Positions 53,044-62,639 of a stretch of 64,000 bases of DNA are shown here, piece by piece. The DNA lies in assembly GCF_001578105.1 (NCBI RefSeq), contig NZ_CP014275.1, positions 1,798,001 through 1,862,000 on the forward strand. Direction: 5' to 3'. Origin of the DNA: Martelella sp. AD-3. Its GTDB lineage: Bacteria > Pseudomonadota > Alphaproteobacteria > Rhizobiales > Rhizobiaceae. Under the pieces are notes generated by a model, which saw only the letters and a list, made by a program, of their open reading frames with translations, was not told where the DNA came from and searched no databases. A program made the translations under genes and the position numbers. How positions within the stretch are numbered: the first letter of the stretch is position 1; every line of letters begins with the position of its first letter.

Positions 53044-53790
53044 ATGTGCGGACGTTTCGGATTGATAACAAGCCCAGAGGCGACAGCGGAAGCCTTCGAT
53101 CTGACCGGGATCGACCCGTTTCCGCCGCGCTACAATATCGCCCCCTCGCAACCGATCCTGATGGTGGTCAACGCCTCGGAACTGACCGGCGGCGGTCAAG
53201 GACGGACGGCGCTTCTGGTGCGCTGGGGGCTCATTCCCGCCTGGGTGAAGGATGGACGGGACTTCCCGCTTCTTTTCAATGCGCGCGCGGAAAGCGCTGC
53301 GGAAAAGCCGGCCTTTCGCGGCGCCATGCGCCATTTCCGCGCTCTGGTGCCGGCAAGCGGCTTTTTCGAGTGGCGCAAGACCGGAGGCAAGGGCACGGCC
53401 CAGCCCTACTGGATCCGCCCGCGCCATGGCGGGATTGTCGCCTTTGCCGGCCTGATGTCGCCCTGGCAGGGCGCGGACGGCACGGAGCTTGATACCGGCA
53501 CAATCCTGACGACCGAGGCAAGCGGCGTTGTGGCGAAACTGCATGACCGCTCGCCGGTGATCATCATGCCGGAGGATTTCGACCGCTGGCTTGATTGCCG
53601 CGATCTCGAGCCGCGCCATGTGGCCGACCTGATGAAGCCGGCGCCGGACGACTTCTTCGAGGCCTTTCCGGTTTCAAAGGCTGTCAGCAATGCCCGCAAT
53701 CTGGGCGCGGACCTGATTGAGCCCATCGGACCCGCGCTTCTGCCGGACGCGCCGGAGCCGGGACCCGGCGAACAGATGGACCTCTTCTGA
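53044..53790 (+). CDS. yedK: Abasic-site DNA-protein crosslink shield (HMCES/YedK, SRAP family)
   Basis: Covalently traps abasic sites in single-stranded DNA through Cys 2, shielding them from cleavage. 248 residues: MCGRFGL at the N-terminus with Cys 2; NARAESAAEKPAFR with the Asn of the active site; SGFFEWRK with the catalytic Glu; and KLHDRSPVIIMPE with the His. All four active-site parts are intact. ATG 53044 must be the start because Cys 2 needs to be exposed after Met removal. Confidence 0.95.
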   Translation: MCGRFGLITSPEATAEAFDLTGIDPFPPRYNIAPSQPILMVVNASELTGGGQGRTALLVRWGLIPAWVKDGRDFPLLFNARAESAAEKPAFRGAMRHFRALVPASGFFEWRKTGGKGTAQPYWIRPRHGGIVAFAGLMSPWQGADGTELDTGTILTTEASGVVAKLHDRSPVIIMPEDFDRWLDCRDLEPRHVADLMKPAPDDFFEAFPVSKAVSNARNLGADLIEPIGPALLPDAPEPGPGEQMDLF

Positions 53791-53814
53791 GGCGCCCGCT
53801 GCCGGAAGGTCGGG

Positions 53815-54699
53815 TCAGATGTCGAGATCGAGCCGGTTCTTGCGCGGATGGTCCGGATCGTCCTCGTCATCGCCGTCCTCCTCCATCACCAGCGTGCCGT
53901 ATTTCGAGTGCCAGGCGCGGGCGCCGAGCGGCAGGGCCGCAAGGTAGAGCGCCGAGCCAGCAATCATCATATGCCAGGTATAGGCCACGAGAAGCGCGAC
54001 CGAGAGCACGGCCAGCAGCATCATCGGCAGCGCGAATTCGCGACGGACATTGAGGCCGAGGCTCTTGCCCGACCAGACCGGCAGGCGGCTGATCAGGAGG
54101 AAGCCGATGAGAACCGTATAGAGCGACGCGGCAAGCGCGATGCCGCGGCTCGGCTCCATGCCGAGAAAGCCGAGATAGACCGGCAGAAGCACGATGATCG
54201 CGCCCGCAGGCGCAGGCACGCCGACGAAATACTCGCCCTGCCAGCTGGCCTTGCGCTTGCGGTCGGCCATCACGTTGAAGCGCGCAAGGCGCAGCGCGGC
54301 GGCAATCGCATAGAGCAGCGCGGCGATCCACCCGGGCGTTCCGGCATTGTCCAGCAGATAGATATAGGAGACGAGCGCCGGAGCGATGCCGAAATTGACG
54401 ATGTCGGCAAGCGAATCCATCTGCTCGCCGAATTTCGAAGATGCCTTCAGAAGCCGCGCCAGCCGGCCGTCGATGCCGTCGAGAAAGGCTGCGATCAGCA
54501 GCATCATCACGGCTTCGGGGAACTTCCCCTCGATCGCCTGCCTGATGCCGGAAAGACCGGCACAGATGGCAAGGACGGTGACGAGATTGGGGAGGATCAG
54601 GCGCAGCGGAATTTCGCGCAGACGCGGACCCCGGCCGGACAGATCCGAGCCGGATGTCTTCCGCGTCGCGAGGGGGCCGTCGGTCTCATTCTGACCCAT
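53815..54699 (-). CDS. pssA: CDP-diacylglycerol-serine O-phosphatidyltransferase
   Basis: Makes phosphatidylserine from CDP-diacylglycerol and L-serine at the inner membrane. 294 residues with about eight hydrophobic segments. The CDP-alcohol phosphotransferase motif DGIDGRLARLLKASSKFGEQ followed by MDSLAD is intact (D-G-x2-A-R-x8-G-x3-D-x3-D form). This is the membrane-type enzyme of rhizobia. The start overlaps the psd stop (TGATG), so psd and pssA are coupled. Confidence 0.95.
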   Translation of the reverse strand: MGQNETDGPLATRKTSGSDLSGRGPRLREIPLRLILPNLVTVLAICAGLSGIRQAIEGKFPEAVMMLLIAAFLDGIDGRLARLLKASSKFGEQMDSLADIVNFGIAPALVSYIYLLDNAGTPGWIAALLYAIAAALRLARFNVMADRKRKASWQGEYFVGVPAPAGAIIVLLPVYLGFLGMEPSRGIALAASLYTVLIGFLLISRLPVWSGKSLGLNVRREFALPMMLLAVLSVALLVAYTWHMMIAGSALYLAALPLGARAWHSKYGTLVMEEDGDDEDDPDHPRKNRLDLDI

Positions 54700-55397
54700 C
54701 AGATCCGCCGTCCGGCCACGGGCAGTTCAAAGTCACCGAAAACGGCGAGAACCGTTTCGCCCGCAGTCGCCGTCTGACCGACCGCGACGCGCGGCGTGGC
54801 GCCGGCGGGAAGGTAAACGTCGAGCCTGGAGCCGAAACGGATAAGGCCGAAACGCTCGCCCGCATCGACCACATCGCCGTTTTCGACGAAGCAGACGATG
54901 CGGCGGGCGACGAGACCGGCGATCTGGACCACGCCGATGGCCCCATGGGCTGTTTCCAGCACCACGCCGTTGCGCTCATTGTCCTCGCTCGCCTTGTCGA
55001 GTTCGGCATTGAGGAACTTGCCCGGGCGATAGTGAATGCCGCGCACCGTACCGGCCATGGGGGCGCGGTTCACATGGCAGTTGAACACGTTCATGAACAC
55101 GCAGATCCTGAGCATCGGCTCGCTTCCGAGACCCATTTCCTGCGGCGGGATCTCCTCGCTGACGGAGGAGACGAGACCGTCGGCAGGGCTGATCACGATA
55201 TCGTCATCCTGCGGCACGACACGCTCGGGATCGCGGAAGAAATAGGCGCACCAGAGCGTGGCGAAGAGGCCGATCCAGAACAGCGGGTCGGCGATCCAGC
55301 CGAGAATGAGCGTCGCGACCAGAAAGATCGCGATGAAGGGATAGCCCTCCTTGTGGATGGGTACGATCGCCTTCCTGATCGAATCGAAAACGGTCAT
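54699..55397 (-). CDS. psd: Phosphatidylserine decarboxylase
   Basis: Pyruvoyl enzyme that turns phosphatidylserine into phosphatidylethanolamine. 232 residues. N-terminal hydrophobic segments ([20 protein letters not shown]) anchor it; [16 protein letters not shown] is the conserved His segment, and the self-cleavage motif is in [13 protein letters not shown] (between Gly and Ser, giving pyruvoyl from Ser). This is the short archaeal/alphaproteobacterial form. It is directly upstream of pssA. Confidence 0.95.
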   Translation of the reverse strand: MTVFDSIRKAIVPIHKEGYPFIAIFLVATLILGWIADPLFWIGLFATLWCAYFFRDPERVVPQDDDIVISPADGLVSSVSEEIPPQEMGLGSEPMLRICVFMNVFNCHVNRAPMAGTVRGIHYRPGKFLNAELDKASEDNERNGVVLETAHGAIGVVQIAGLVARRIVCFVENGDVVDAGERFGLIRFGSRLDVYLPAGATPRVAVGQTATAGETVLAVFGDFELPVAGRRI

Positions 55398-55512
55398 CTT
55401 AATCCTTGGCTCCGGGGCGCGGTTTCGCGCCGTTCCTGTGGTTGACGCGCGGGAAGCTTACAGGTTCCCCCGTGTCTTGAAAATGGTTCTCCGCGGTGGC
55501 GGGCGCGGGCGG

Positions 55513-57399
55513 TCAATTGGCCGGATCGAGCCGCATGATTACGCCCATATCGTCGCTTTCCCGCACTTCGCGCAGGTGTTCCTCGGCAAGCGTCGCTTCC
55601 CTCTGGCGTTCCCACATCTGCGCATAAAGGCCGTTCATGGCGATCAGGTCGTCATGGGTGCCGCGCTCGGCGATCTCGCCGCGTTTGAGGACGATGATCT
55701 CGTCGGCGCCGATGACGGTGGACAGCCGGTGGGCGATGACGAGCGTGGTGCGATTTTTCGACACCACGTCGAGGGCGGCCTGGATTTCGCGTTCGGTATG
55801 GGTATCGAGCGCCGAGGTCGCCTCGTCGAGCACGAGAATCGGCGGGGCCTTGAGGATCGTCCGGGCGATGGCGACGCGCTGTTTCTCGCCGCCGGAGAGC
55901 TTCAGTCCGCGTTCGCCGACCTGGGTGTCGAAACCTTCCGGCAGTTGCCGGATGAAATCGCCCACCTGGGCAAGTTCGGCCGCCGCATTGACTTCCTCGT
56001 CGGTCGCCGACGTCCGGCCGTAGCGGATATTGTAGGCGATCGTGTCGTTGAACAGCACGGTGTCCTGGGGCACCATGCCGATCGCTTCCCTGAGCGAGTG
56101 CTGGCGGACCTCGCGCAGATCCTGTCCATCGATGGTGATCGCGCCCTCATTGACGTCGTAGAAGCGGAAAAGCAGCCTCGAGATCGTCGACTTGCCCGCG
56201 CCTGTCGGCCCGACGATCGCCACCGTCTTGCCGGCCGGCACCTCGAAGGAGACGCCCTTGAGGATCGGCCGCGCGGGATCATAGGCGAAGTGCACATCCT
56301 TGAAGGCGATCGCGCCCTGGCGGATCTGCAAATCCTCGGCATCGGGCTTGTCGGTGATTTCCGGGTCGACCTCGAGGATGTGGAACATCTCCTCGATATC
56401 GGTCAGGCCCTGGCGGATTTCGCGGTAGACCGAGCCGATGAAGTTGAGCGGTATGGCCAGCTGGATCAGCATCGCATTGACGAAGACGAAGTCGCCGATC
56501 GTCTGCGTGCCGTTCTTCACCGCGATTGCCGAGAGAACCATCATCACGGTCATGCCGGCGCCGAAGATGACGCCCTGGCCGAAGTTCAGCCAGCCGAGCG
56601 AGGTCCATATGCGGGTCGCCGCCGTTTCGTAACGGGCCATGGAGGCGTCATAGCGGCTGGCTTCCATGTCCTCATTGCCGAAATATTTGACGGTTTCATA
56701 ATTCAGCAGCGAGTCGATTGCCTTGGTGTTGGCGTCGGTGTCGCTGTCGTTCATCTGCCGGCGGATGGCGATGCGCCAGTCGCTGGCCTTGATGGTGAAC
56801 CAGACATAGAGCACGACGGTAACGGCGGTGATCGCCAGATAGTCGAAGCCATAACCCCACCAGAAGATGATCGCGACCAGGACGAATTCCAGCACGGTCG
56901 GCAGCGTGGCAAGGATGGTGAACCGGACGATGGTTTCGATGCCCTTGGTGCCGCGCTCGATGATGCGCGAAAGTCCGCCGGTCTTGCGCGACAGGTGGAA
57001 GCGCAACGCCAGCTGGTGCATGTGGACGAAGACGCGGTGGGCGAGCTGGCGCACGGCATATTGGCCGACGCTGGCAAACAAGGCGTCGCGCAGCTGGTTG
57101 AAGCCGAGCTGGCCGATGCGGGCGAGGTTGTAGAACAGCACCAGCGTGATCGCGCCGAACAGGAAAGCCGGCAGGATGGTGTTGATCTCCAGCTCGCCGG
57201 TCAGCGCATTGGTGGCCCATTTGAAAGAGTAAGGAACCAGGAGAAGAATGAGCTTGGCGATCACCAGGGCGATTGTCGCGTAGACGACGCGCTGCTTGAG
57301 ATCCGGGCGGCTGGACGGCCAGATATAGGGCCAGAGATTGATGATGGTCTGGAGCGGATTGGCTGAATCCGCTGAAACGGTTTTCTGGCGGTCTGCCAT
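55513..57399 (-). CDS. Atm1-type heavy-metal/glutathione-polysulfide ABC exporter
   Basis: A half-transporter of 628 residues with six membrane segments (residues about 35-320) and one ABC domain: Walker A GPTGAGKST, Q-loop MVPQDTVLFNDTI, signature LSGGEKQRVAIA, Walker B ILVLDEATSALD, H-loop IAHRLST. The linker and N-terminal sequence (RVVYATIALVIAKLILLLVP, NLARIGQLGFNQLRDALFAS) match bacterial Atm1 proteins such as NaAtm1, which export glutathione-linked metal or sulfur. The start is ATG 57399, with GGGGGA upstream. Confidence 0.9.
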   Translation of the reverse strand: MADRQKTVSADSANPLQTIINLWPYIWPSSRPDLKQRVVYATIALVIAKLILLLVPYSFKWATNALTGELEINTILPAFLFGAITLVLFYNLARIGQLGFNQLRDALFASVGQYAVRQLAHRVFVHMHQLALRFHLSRKTGGLSRIIERGTKGIETIVRFTILATLPTVLEFVLVAIIFWWGYGFDYLAITAVTVVLYVWFTIKASDWRIAIRRQMNDSDTDANTKAIDSLLNYETVKYFGNEDMEASRYDASMARYETAATRIWTSLGWLNFGQGVIFGAGMTVMMVLSAIAVKNGTQTIGDFVFVNAMLIQLAIPLNFIGSVYREIRQGLTDIEEMFHILEVDPEITDKPDAEDLQIRQGAIAFKDVHFAYDPARPILKGVSFEVPAGKTVAIVGPTGAGKSTISRLLFRFYDVNEGAITIDGQDLREVRQHSLREAIGMVPQDTVLFNDTIAYNIRYGRTSATDEEVNAAAELAQVGDFIRQLPEGFDTQVGERGLKLSGGEKQRVAIARTILKAPPILVLDEATSALDTHTEREIQAALDVVSKNRTTLVIAHRLSTVIGADEIIVLKRGEIAERGTHDDLIAMNGLYAQMWERQREATLAEEHLREVRESDDMGVIMRLDPAN

Positions 57400-57552
57400 G
57401 GTAATCCCCCGGCTCAAGGCGGGTTTGCCGAGCCAAAACAAATAAGGTTCAAAGACGGGAAAACGACGCACGGGGCGTCGTTTTGTCCTGCGAGATAGGG
57501 TCGCCTGCGACCGATTGCAATGCCGGCAGGGCGTGTTTGCCGCAATTGCGCC

Positions 57553-59034
57553 TTATTGGTCGGCCGGCGGAAGCTGGTATTCCGGGCCAACCGGCATGCC
57601 TTCCAGCAGGCGGCGGTGGATGGTTTCGGCCTCGCCGTCCGGCAGTGGTTCGACGGGTACGGAAAAGACCTGTCCGGGAAGAATGAGGTCCGGATTGACG
57701 ATCTGGGTTTCGTTGGCAAGATAGATCGTGGTGTAGCGCACGCCGCGGCCGTAGACCCGGCGCGAGATCCGCCACAAATTGTCGCCGCGGCGGATGATCA
57801 CGGCGTTATCGCTGCCCTGAAGCTGCGGCTGGACAAAGGTCCGGGTGCCGTCCGTCTGCTCGGCGCTGGTGCCGTCGGCATCGGTCGAAATCGCGGCGAT
57901 CTGGTTGCCGGGCGGGCGGTCGAAGGGCACCACGGCGCGGGCGACGACCCGGCTGTCGGCGTCCAGCATGTCGACGCGGATGGTGTGGAGCCCGACGGAG
58001 ACATCGGTTTTCGCCTCGAGAACGTAATTGCCCTCGACATTGACCGAGCCTTCGGCAACGAGCGCATCATCGATATAGCCGCGAATGGTCGCGCCGATCT
58101 CGCCTTCGCCGGCGACGAAGAGCGTGTCGCCCTCGATCTCAACCGCCTTGATCGAAACGGTGACGGCGACCGGCTTCCGGTCGGAGACGGGCTTCTGCTC
58201 CGCCGTGACCGCTTCGGCCGTCTCGCTGTCGCCGCCGCGCGTTTCGACGTTGACGGCCGGAAGGTTGGTTTCCCTGTCGCTGTCGCCGGATGTCTCGCCG
58301 GAGAGCACGTCCCGATCCTGACCACTGTCCGGCGCGCTGGCCGTTTGCTCTTTTCCGCCGCTCTGCCGCGTTGCCACGACGGTGTTGCCGGGCGCCGTCG
58401 TCGTCTGCAGTTCCGGCGCGGAGACGATTTCCGAGGCCTTGCCGGGCTCGGTGATCAGCGCAAGAAGCTCGCCATTATTGCCGTCGGGTATGGAAACCGT
58501 GGCCGTTTGCTCGGAGCGCACCGTCCGTCCGTCCGGCATGGTGACGCTCAGATAGATCAGATGATCGCCGGGTGAAAGCGGGGTCTCGACGATGGCGACG
58601 AAATCGCCGGATTCGGTGACGTCCGAAGAGGCGAGGACGCTTTCCTCCTCCTTCACGTCGAGAAGGCCGAGCGGTTCAGCGCCGCCGGCGATCACCGCCG
58701 TGCCGTCGGGTTCCACGCGCAGGAGATCAAATGTGGGAATCCGCAGCATTGCCTGCTGCTGTTCAACCGAACCGCCGTCCGCGTCTTCGGTGACTTCCGA
58801 TTCAGATTCGGCGGTTGCCGTCCCGTTCCGCGTTTCGTCTTGCGAAGCGGAGCCCTCTTCCTCCATGTCCGGGCCGGAGGGCTCGTTTTGCGGTGCGGTG
58901 GTCTGCGGGGCCGGGGTGATCGACTGCCCGCCGGAAAGCTCAGCGCCCCGGTCGCGCAGCGCAAAATAGGCGCCCGCCGCAACCAGCAGCAGGACAAGCA
59001 CGGCAATGATGACACGTGTGTTGTTGTTCTTCAT
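57553..59034 (-). CDS. LysM-domain envelope protein with long acidic linker
   Basis: A 493-residue protein. An N-terminal membrane anchor or uncleaved signal (VIIAVLVLLLVAAGAYFAL) is followed by low-complexity acidic/Ser/Thr sequence, Ig-like beta segments (LRVEPDGTAVIAGGAEPLGL and VEIEGDTLFVAGEGEIGATI) and a C-terminal LysM domain (IIRRGDNLWRISRRVYGRGV and NPDLILPGQVFSVP) that should bind peptidoglycan. Rhizobial genomes contain this type of periplasmic LysM protein; the role is unknown. It is the first gene of the minus-strand run that ends at 48 kb. Confidence 0.87.
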   Translation of the reverse strand: MKNNNTRVIIAVLVLLLVAAGAYFALRDRGAELSGGQSITPAPQTTAPQNEPSGPDMEEEGSASQDETRNGTATAESESEVTEDADGGSVEQQQAMLRIPTFDLLRVEPDGTAVIAGGAEPLGLLDVKEEESVLASSDVTESGDFVAIVETPLSPGDHLIYLSVTMPDGRTVRSEQTATVSIPDGNNGELLALITEPGKASEIVSAPELQTTTAPGNTVVATRQSGGKEQTASAPDSGQDRDVLSGETSGDSDRETNLPAVNVETRGGDSETAEAVTAEQKPVSDRKPVAVTVSIKAVEIEGDTLFVAGEGEIGATIRGYIDDALVAEGSVNVEGNYVLEAKTDVSVGLHTIRVDMLDADSRVVARAVVPFDRPPGNQIAAISTDADGTSAEQTDGTRTFVQPQLQGSDNAVIIRRGDNLWRISRRVYGRGVRYTTIYLANETQIVNPDLILPGQVFSVPVEPLPDGEAETIHRRLLEGMPVGPEYQLPPADQ

Positions 59035-59198
59035 TCGTCACTCCAGACACGGCGTCACGCAGACGACGTCAATTCGCTGAAAACGCTAGCGATAGTGCGG
59101 TTTATACACAAGTGTTCATTCGCGCCTGCGGGAAAGCGTGAACAAGGTAAACGCCTGATTGTGGTCGATTTGCAATGCGCTTGACCGGGAATAGCCAA

Positions 59199-59840
59199 AT
59201 GGGGTTCAGTAAAACCATGACAAGCGAACACGACACGATTCGATCCGTCTGCGTATATTGCGGCTCGAGGCCCGGAACATCCGCGACCTATATGGCCGCC
59301 GGCAAGGCGCTCGGCGCGGCGATTGCCAAGGCCGGCTACCGCCTCGTCTATGGCGGCGGCACGAAGGGAATCATGGGTGCAGTCGCCGAGGGTATGCTTG
59401 AGAACGGCGGCCATGTGGTCGGCATCATTCCCGAATTCCTTGTGGACATGGAGGCGACCCGTCATCAGCTTGAAGCGCTTGACGAATTGCTGATCACGCC
59501 GGACATGCATGTGCGCAAGCACACCATGTTCGAACGCGCCGATGCCTTCGTCGCGCTGCCGGGCGGTATCGGCACGCTGGAGGAAATTGTCGAGATCATG
59601 ACCTGGGCGCAGCTCGGTCGGCATTCCAAGCCTATGATCTTCGGCAATGTCGACGGTTTCTGGAACCCGATGATCCAGCTGCTCGAACATATGAGCGGCG
59701 AGGGATTCCTCCATACCAGCCATCAGGTTCGGCCGCGCATGATCGACGACGTCGGCGACATCCTGCCGACGATCGAGGCGCTGTGGGCCGAACAGGATGC
59801 CGATGACGAGGGCGAGAGCCATATCATCAGCCGTCTCTGA
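59199..59840 (+). CDS. LOG-family protein / cytokinin riboside 5'-monophosphate phosphoribohydrolase-like
   Basis: A 213-residue Rossmann-fold protein of the TIGR00730 (LOG) family: VCVYCGSRPGTSATYMAA at the N-terminus, LVYGGGTKGIMGAVAEG, and the signature ALPGGIGTLEEIVEIMTW (PGGxGTxxE), which holds the active residues. LOG proteins split the base from nucleoside monophosphates, releasing cytokinin in plant-associated bacteria or serving nucleotide salvage. The start at 59199 follows a GGGA motif; Met 59217 is an alternative. Confidence 0.93.
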   Translation: MGFSKTMTSEHDTIRSVCVYCGSRPGTSATYMAAGKALGAAIAKAGYRLVYGGGTKGIMGAVAEGMLENGGHVVGIIPEFLVDMEATRHQLEALDELLITPDMHVRKHTMFERADAFVALPGGIGTLEEIVEIMTWAQLGRHSKPMIFGNVDGFWNPMIQLLEHMSGEGFLHTSHQVRPRMIDDVGDILPTIEALWAEQDADDEGESHIISRL

Positions 59841-59878
59841 TTCGGTCAGTCTTCGCGGTCTTGCGTGCGGCTTGGCGC

Positions 59879-60607
59879 TCAGTCGTTGCCGGCGGCCGCG
59901 TTCAGCCGGTCGATATCCGGCACGGTGACATGCCGGTTGTTTTCCACGAGAATCACCTTCTCCTTGCGCAGCTTGGTCATCTGGCGGCTGACCGTCTCGA
60001 TGGTCAGGCCGAGAAAGTCTGCGATATCCGCCCGCGAAAGCGGCAGGTCAAAGGTGCAGCCGTCGTCGGCTTCCGGGTCGATATGGGTGGCGATCAGATG
60101 CAGGAACGAGGCGACCTTCTCGCGCGCGGTCTTGCGGCCGAGCGTCAGCATCCAGTCGCGCGCCTCGTCGAGCTCCTTCAGCGACTGGTCGTAGAGCTTG
60201 TGCTCCAGGCCGGGCGTGTCGGCGATCATCCGCTCGATCGCGGCGCGGGGAAAGGCGCAGATTTCCGTCGCCGTCGCCGCTTCCGCCGTCAGCGAGCTTT
60301 CGCGGGAAAACGGCCGGCCGAGAAAATCGGGGGCGAACTGCAGGCCGACGATCTGCTGGCGACCGTCCGCCATCATCTTGGAGAGCTTGACCACGCCGCG
60401 CAGGATATTGGAGTAGCTGTTGACGTTCTCGCCCTGGCCGACGACCTCAGTGCCGGGATCGATCGTCCGCTTCGAGGACTGCTTGTTGAGTGCAGCCAGC
60501 TGTGAACCGTTGAGGACCGAGCAAATGCCGCCGTGGCGCGCCTCGCAGGCCCGGCAGACCTGCGGTATGACGTCATCGTCGGTTGCGAAATGCGGCTTTT
60601 CATCCAT
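59879..60607 (-). CDS. fnrN: Oxygen-sensing Crp/Fnr regulator with 4Fe-4S cluster (FnrN/FnrL type)
   Basis: Anaerobic/microaerobic transcription activator. 242 residues (from Met 60607) with N-terminal cluster ligands C18, C21 and C29 (CRACEARHGGIC) and the fourth C117 (ATEICAFPR), then the cyclic-nucleotide-like barrel, the dimer helix and the C-terminal HTH SRADIADFLGLTIETVSRQM whose recognition helix has the E-x2-S-R of Fnr. C-x2-C-x7-C is the rhizobial spacing. An FNR box lies in the divergent region shared with hemN. Met 60607 is used; a GTG at 60634 is a possible longer start. Confidence 0.94.
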   Translation of the reverse strand: MDEKPHFATDDDVIPQVCRACEARHGGICSVLNGSQLAALNKQSSKRTIDPGTEVVGQGENVNSYSNILRGVVKLSKMMADGRQQIVGLQFAPDFLGRPFSRESSLTAEAATATEICAFPRAAIERMIADTPGLEHKLYDQSLKELDEARDWMLTLGRKTAREKVASFLHLIATHIDPEADDGCTFDLPLSRADIADFLGLTIETVSRQMTKLRKEKVILVENNRHVTVPDIDRLNAAAGND

Positions 60608-60727
60608 GGTTTCACCAAATTGCAGCCTTCTCACAAGGGCTGCCGTTAAATCCTGACCCGTCTAGACGCCCTTTGCCCGGCGCGCAACAGTTTAGCGGCC
60701 GGCGCGGACGGATGACATCTTCATTCC

Positions 60728-60741
60728 TTGATTAAAGTCAA
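60728..60741. promoter_or_regulatory. FNR box between fnrN and hemN
   Basis: TTGATTAAAGTCAA matches the FNR/anaerobox consensus TTGAT-N4-ATCAA with one mismatch (G for A). Its centre is 69 bp upstream of the hemN start codon and 127 bp from that of fnrN, suggesting activation of hemN and possible autoregulation. Confidence 0.8.
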
Positions 60742-60803
60742 AGCCGGGGTGAGCGCAAGGCGATAACGACAATCTGGTCCCGCATGAGCAAGGGTTTTTC
60801 GCC

Positions 60804-62156
60804 ATGACATCCAGCCGGCAGTTGCTGAAGACGTTCTCGCGCCCCGTTCCGCGCTATACGAGCTATCCGACGGCGCCGCATTTTCACGGCGGAATTTCGG
60901 GAGCGGACGTCAGTTCCTGGGTGAGGGCGCTTTCCCGGGAAGACAAGCTGTCGCTCTACGTCCATATTCCCTATTGCGACCGGCTCTGTTGGTTCTGCGC
61001 CTGTCACACAAAGCATACGCTGCGCTACGAGCCGATCACTGCCTATCTGGAAAGTCTCCGCCACGAAATCAAGAGCGTCGGCGCAATGGTCCCGTCCGGC
61101 GTCAGGGTTACCGCCCTGCATTGGGGCGGCGGATCGCCGACGATGCTGACGCCGGACGACATGCGCCGGCTGATGGGATGGTTGCGGGAGTCCTTCGACT
61201 TTGCCCAGGACGCGGAGATCAGCGTCGAGATGGATCCGAACGACCTTGACGAGGCGCGCTACGATGCGCTTGCCGGGATCGGCGTGACCCGCGCCAGCCT
61301 CGGCGTTCAGGATTTCGACGAGACCGTGCAGAAGACGATCAACCGCCTGCAGAGCTTCGAGCAGACCGCTGCGGTGATTGCAGCCATGCGCGCCCGCGGC
61401 GTGCGCTCGGTCAATTGCGACCTGCTCTATGGCCTGCCGTACCAGAGCCTTGAGACGCTGTCGCGCACCGTCAAGCAGATCACTTCGCTTCGCCCGGACC
61501 GGATCGCGCTTTTCGGTTATGCGCATGTACCGTGGATGAAGAAGCACCAGACGCTGATTCCCGAGGACGCGTTGCCGGATGCCGAGGCCCGGTTCGAGCA
61601 GATGACCCTTGCCGGCGATATGCTGGCGGCGGCCGGCTATCAGCCGATCGGCATCGACCATTTCGCGCTTCCCGACGACAGCCTGGCGGCTGCGGCGAGA
61701 ACAGGAAGGCTGCATCGCAATTTCCAGGGTTATACAGATGACGGCGCGGATGCGTTGATCGGGCTCGGAGCCTCTTCGATCAGCGAGGTGAAGGAAGGCT
61801 ACTGGCAGAATATTCCGGCGATCGGCGAATATCGCCGTCTGGCGGAGGCCGGCGAACTGCCGGTCGTGCGCGGGATCGCGATTGATGACGAGGATCGCCT
61901 GCGCCGCTTCGTCATCGAGAGGGTCATGTGCGCCTATGGGTTTTCCGCCTGCGAGCTGCGTGCCCGTTTCGGCGAGGCGGCCGAGCATGTGATGGCCGAG
62001 GCGAGGGCCTATGCGCGTCACAATCCCGAGATCTGTCGCTTCGACGCCTTCGGTTTTCGTCTGGAAAATGCGGCATTTCCCTTCGCCCGCTCTGTTGCCG
62101 CGACTTTCGATACCTATCTGGAGGGCGGCCGGGGGCGTCACTCCTCGGCGGTCTGA
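60804..62156 (+). CDS. hemN: Oxygen-independent coproporphyrinogen III oxidase
   Basis: Radical-SAM enzyme making protoporphyrinogen IX from coproporphyrinogen III without oxygen. 450 residues. The cluster motif is YCDRLCWFCACHTKHT with C58, C62 and C65; HWGGGSPTMLTPDDMRRLM follows, along with VEMDPNDLDEARYDAL. The C-terminus includes VMCAYGFSACELRARFG. AAGGG precedes ATG. The upstream FNR box indicates induction at low oxygen by the divergent fnrN product. Confidence 0.96.
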   Translation: MTSSRQLLKTFSRPVPRYTSYPTAPHFHGGISGADVSSWVRALSREDKLSLYVHIPYCDRLCWFCACHTKHTLRYEPITAYLESLRHEIKSVGAMVPSGVRVTALHWGGGSPTMLTPDDMRRLMGWLRESFDFAQDAEISVEMDPNDLDEARYDALAGIGVTRASLGVQDFDETVQKTINRLQSFEQTAAVIAAMRARGVRSVNCDLLYGLPYQSLETLSRTVKQITSLRPDRIALFGYAHVPWMKKHQTLIPEDALPDAEARFEQMTLAGDMLAAAGYQPIGIDHFALPDDSLAAAARTGRLHRNFQGYTDDGADALIGLGASSISEVKEGYWQNIPAIGEYRRLAEAGELPVVRGIAIDDEDRLRRFVIERVMCAYGFSACELRARFGEAAEHVMAEARAYARHNPEICRFDAFGFRLENAAFPFARSVAATFDTYLEGGRGRHSSAV

Positions 62157-62258
62157 CCAAATGTCGAAAAATGAGCATCCGGTGCCCCGTGGCCATTGGC
62201 TTTTCGCCAATCTTTGCCTATGAGAAGGGCTGAATTGATAGTTTGAAGAGGTACAGGC

Positions 62259-62540
62259 GTGAGCGCTACATTCGATAAGGTTGCCGATATCATCGCTGAA
62301 ACGAGCGAAATCGACCGCGACAAGATTACGCCGGAAAGCAACACGATTGACGATCTGGGCATCGACAGTCTTGATTTCCTGGATATCGTCTTTGCCATCG
62401 ACAAGGAATTCGGTATCAAGATTCCGCTCGAAAAATGGACTCAGGAAGTCAATGAGGGCAAGGTCGACGCGGATGAGTATTTCATCCTGAAGAATCTCTG
62501 TGCCAAGATCGACGAGCTGAGGGCGGCCAAACAGGCCTGA
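62259..62540 (+). CDS. acpXL: Acyl carrier protein AcpXL for very-long-chain lipid A acyl chains
   Basis: Dedicated acyl carrier for the C28 hydroxy fatty acid of rhizobial lipid A. 93 residues beginning (V/M)[18 protein letters not shown] with the phosphopantetheine site [18 protein letters not shown] (Ser about residue 37). It is longer than FabC-type ACP and has the AcpXL tail [20 protein letters not shown]. The start is GTG 62259 with GAAGAGG before it. The fabZ and KAS genes follow on the same strand. Confidence 0.96.
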   Translation: MSATFDKVADIIAETSEIDRDKITPESNTIDDLGIDSLDFLDIVFAIDKEFGIKIPLEKWTQEVNEGKVDADEYFILKNLCAKIDELRAAKQA

Positions 62541-62639
62541 TTTCGCCAGGCAGCGCTCTTCGGCGGACAAGCTTCGGGGCCTGCCGTGGCTTCCGTTTCC
62601 TGACCGTGAACTTGCAGGCGGGAGAGGCTGAAGGCATTC

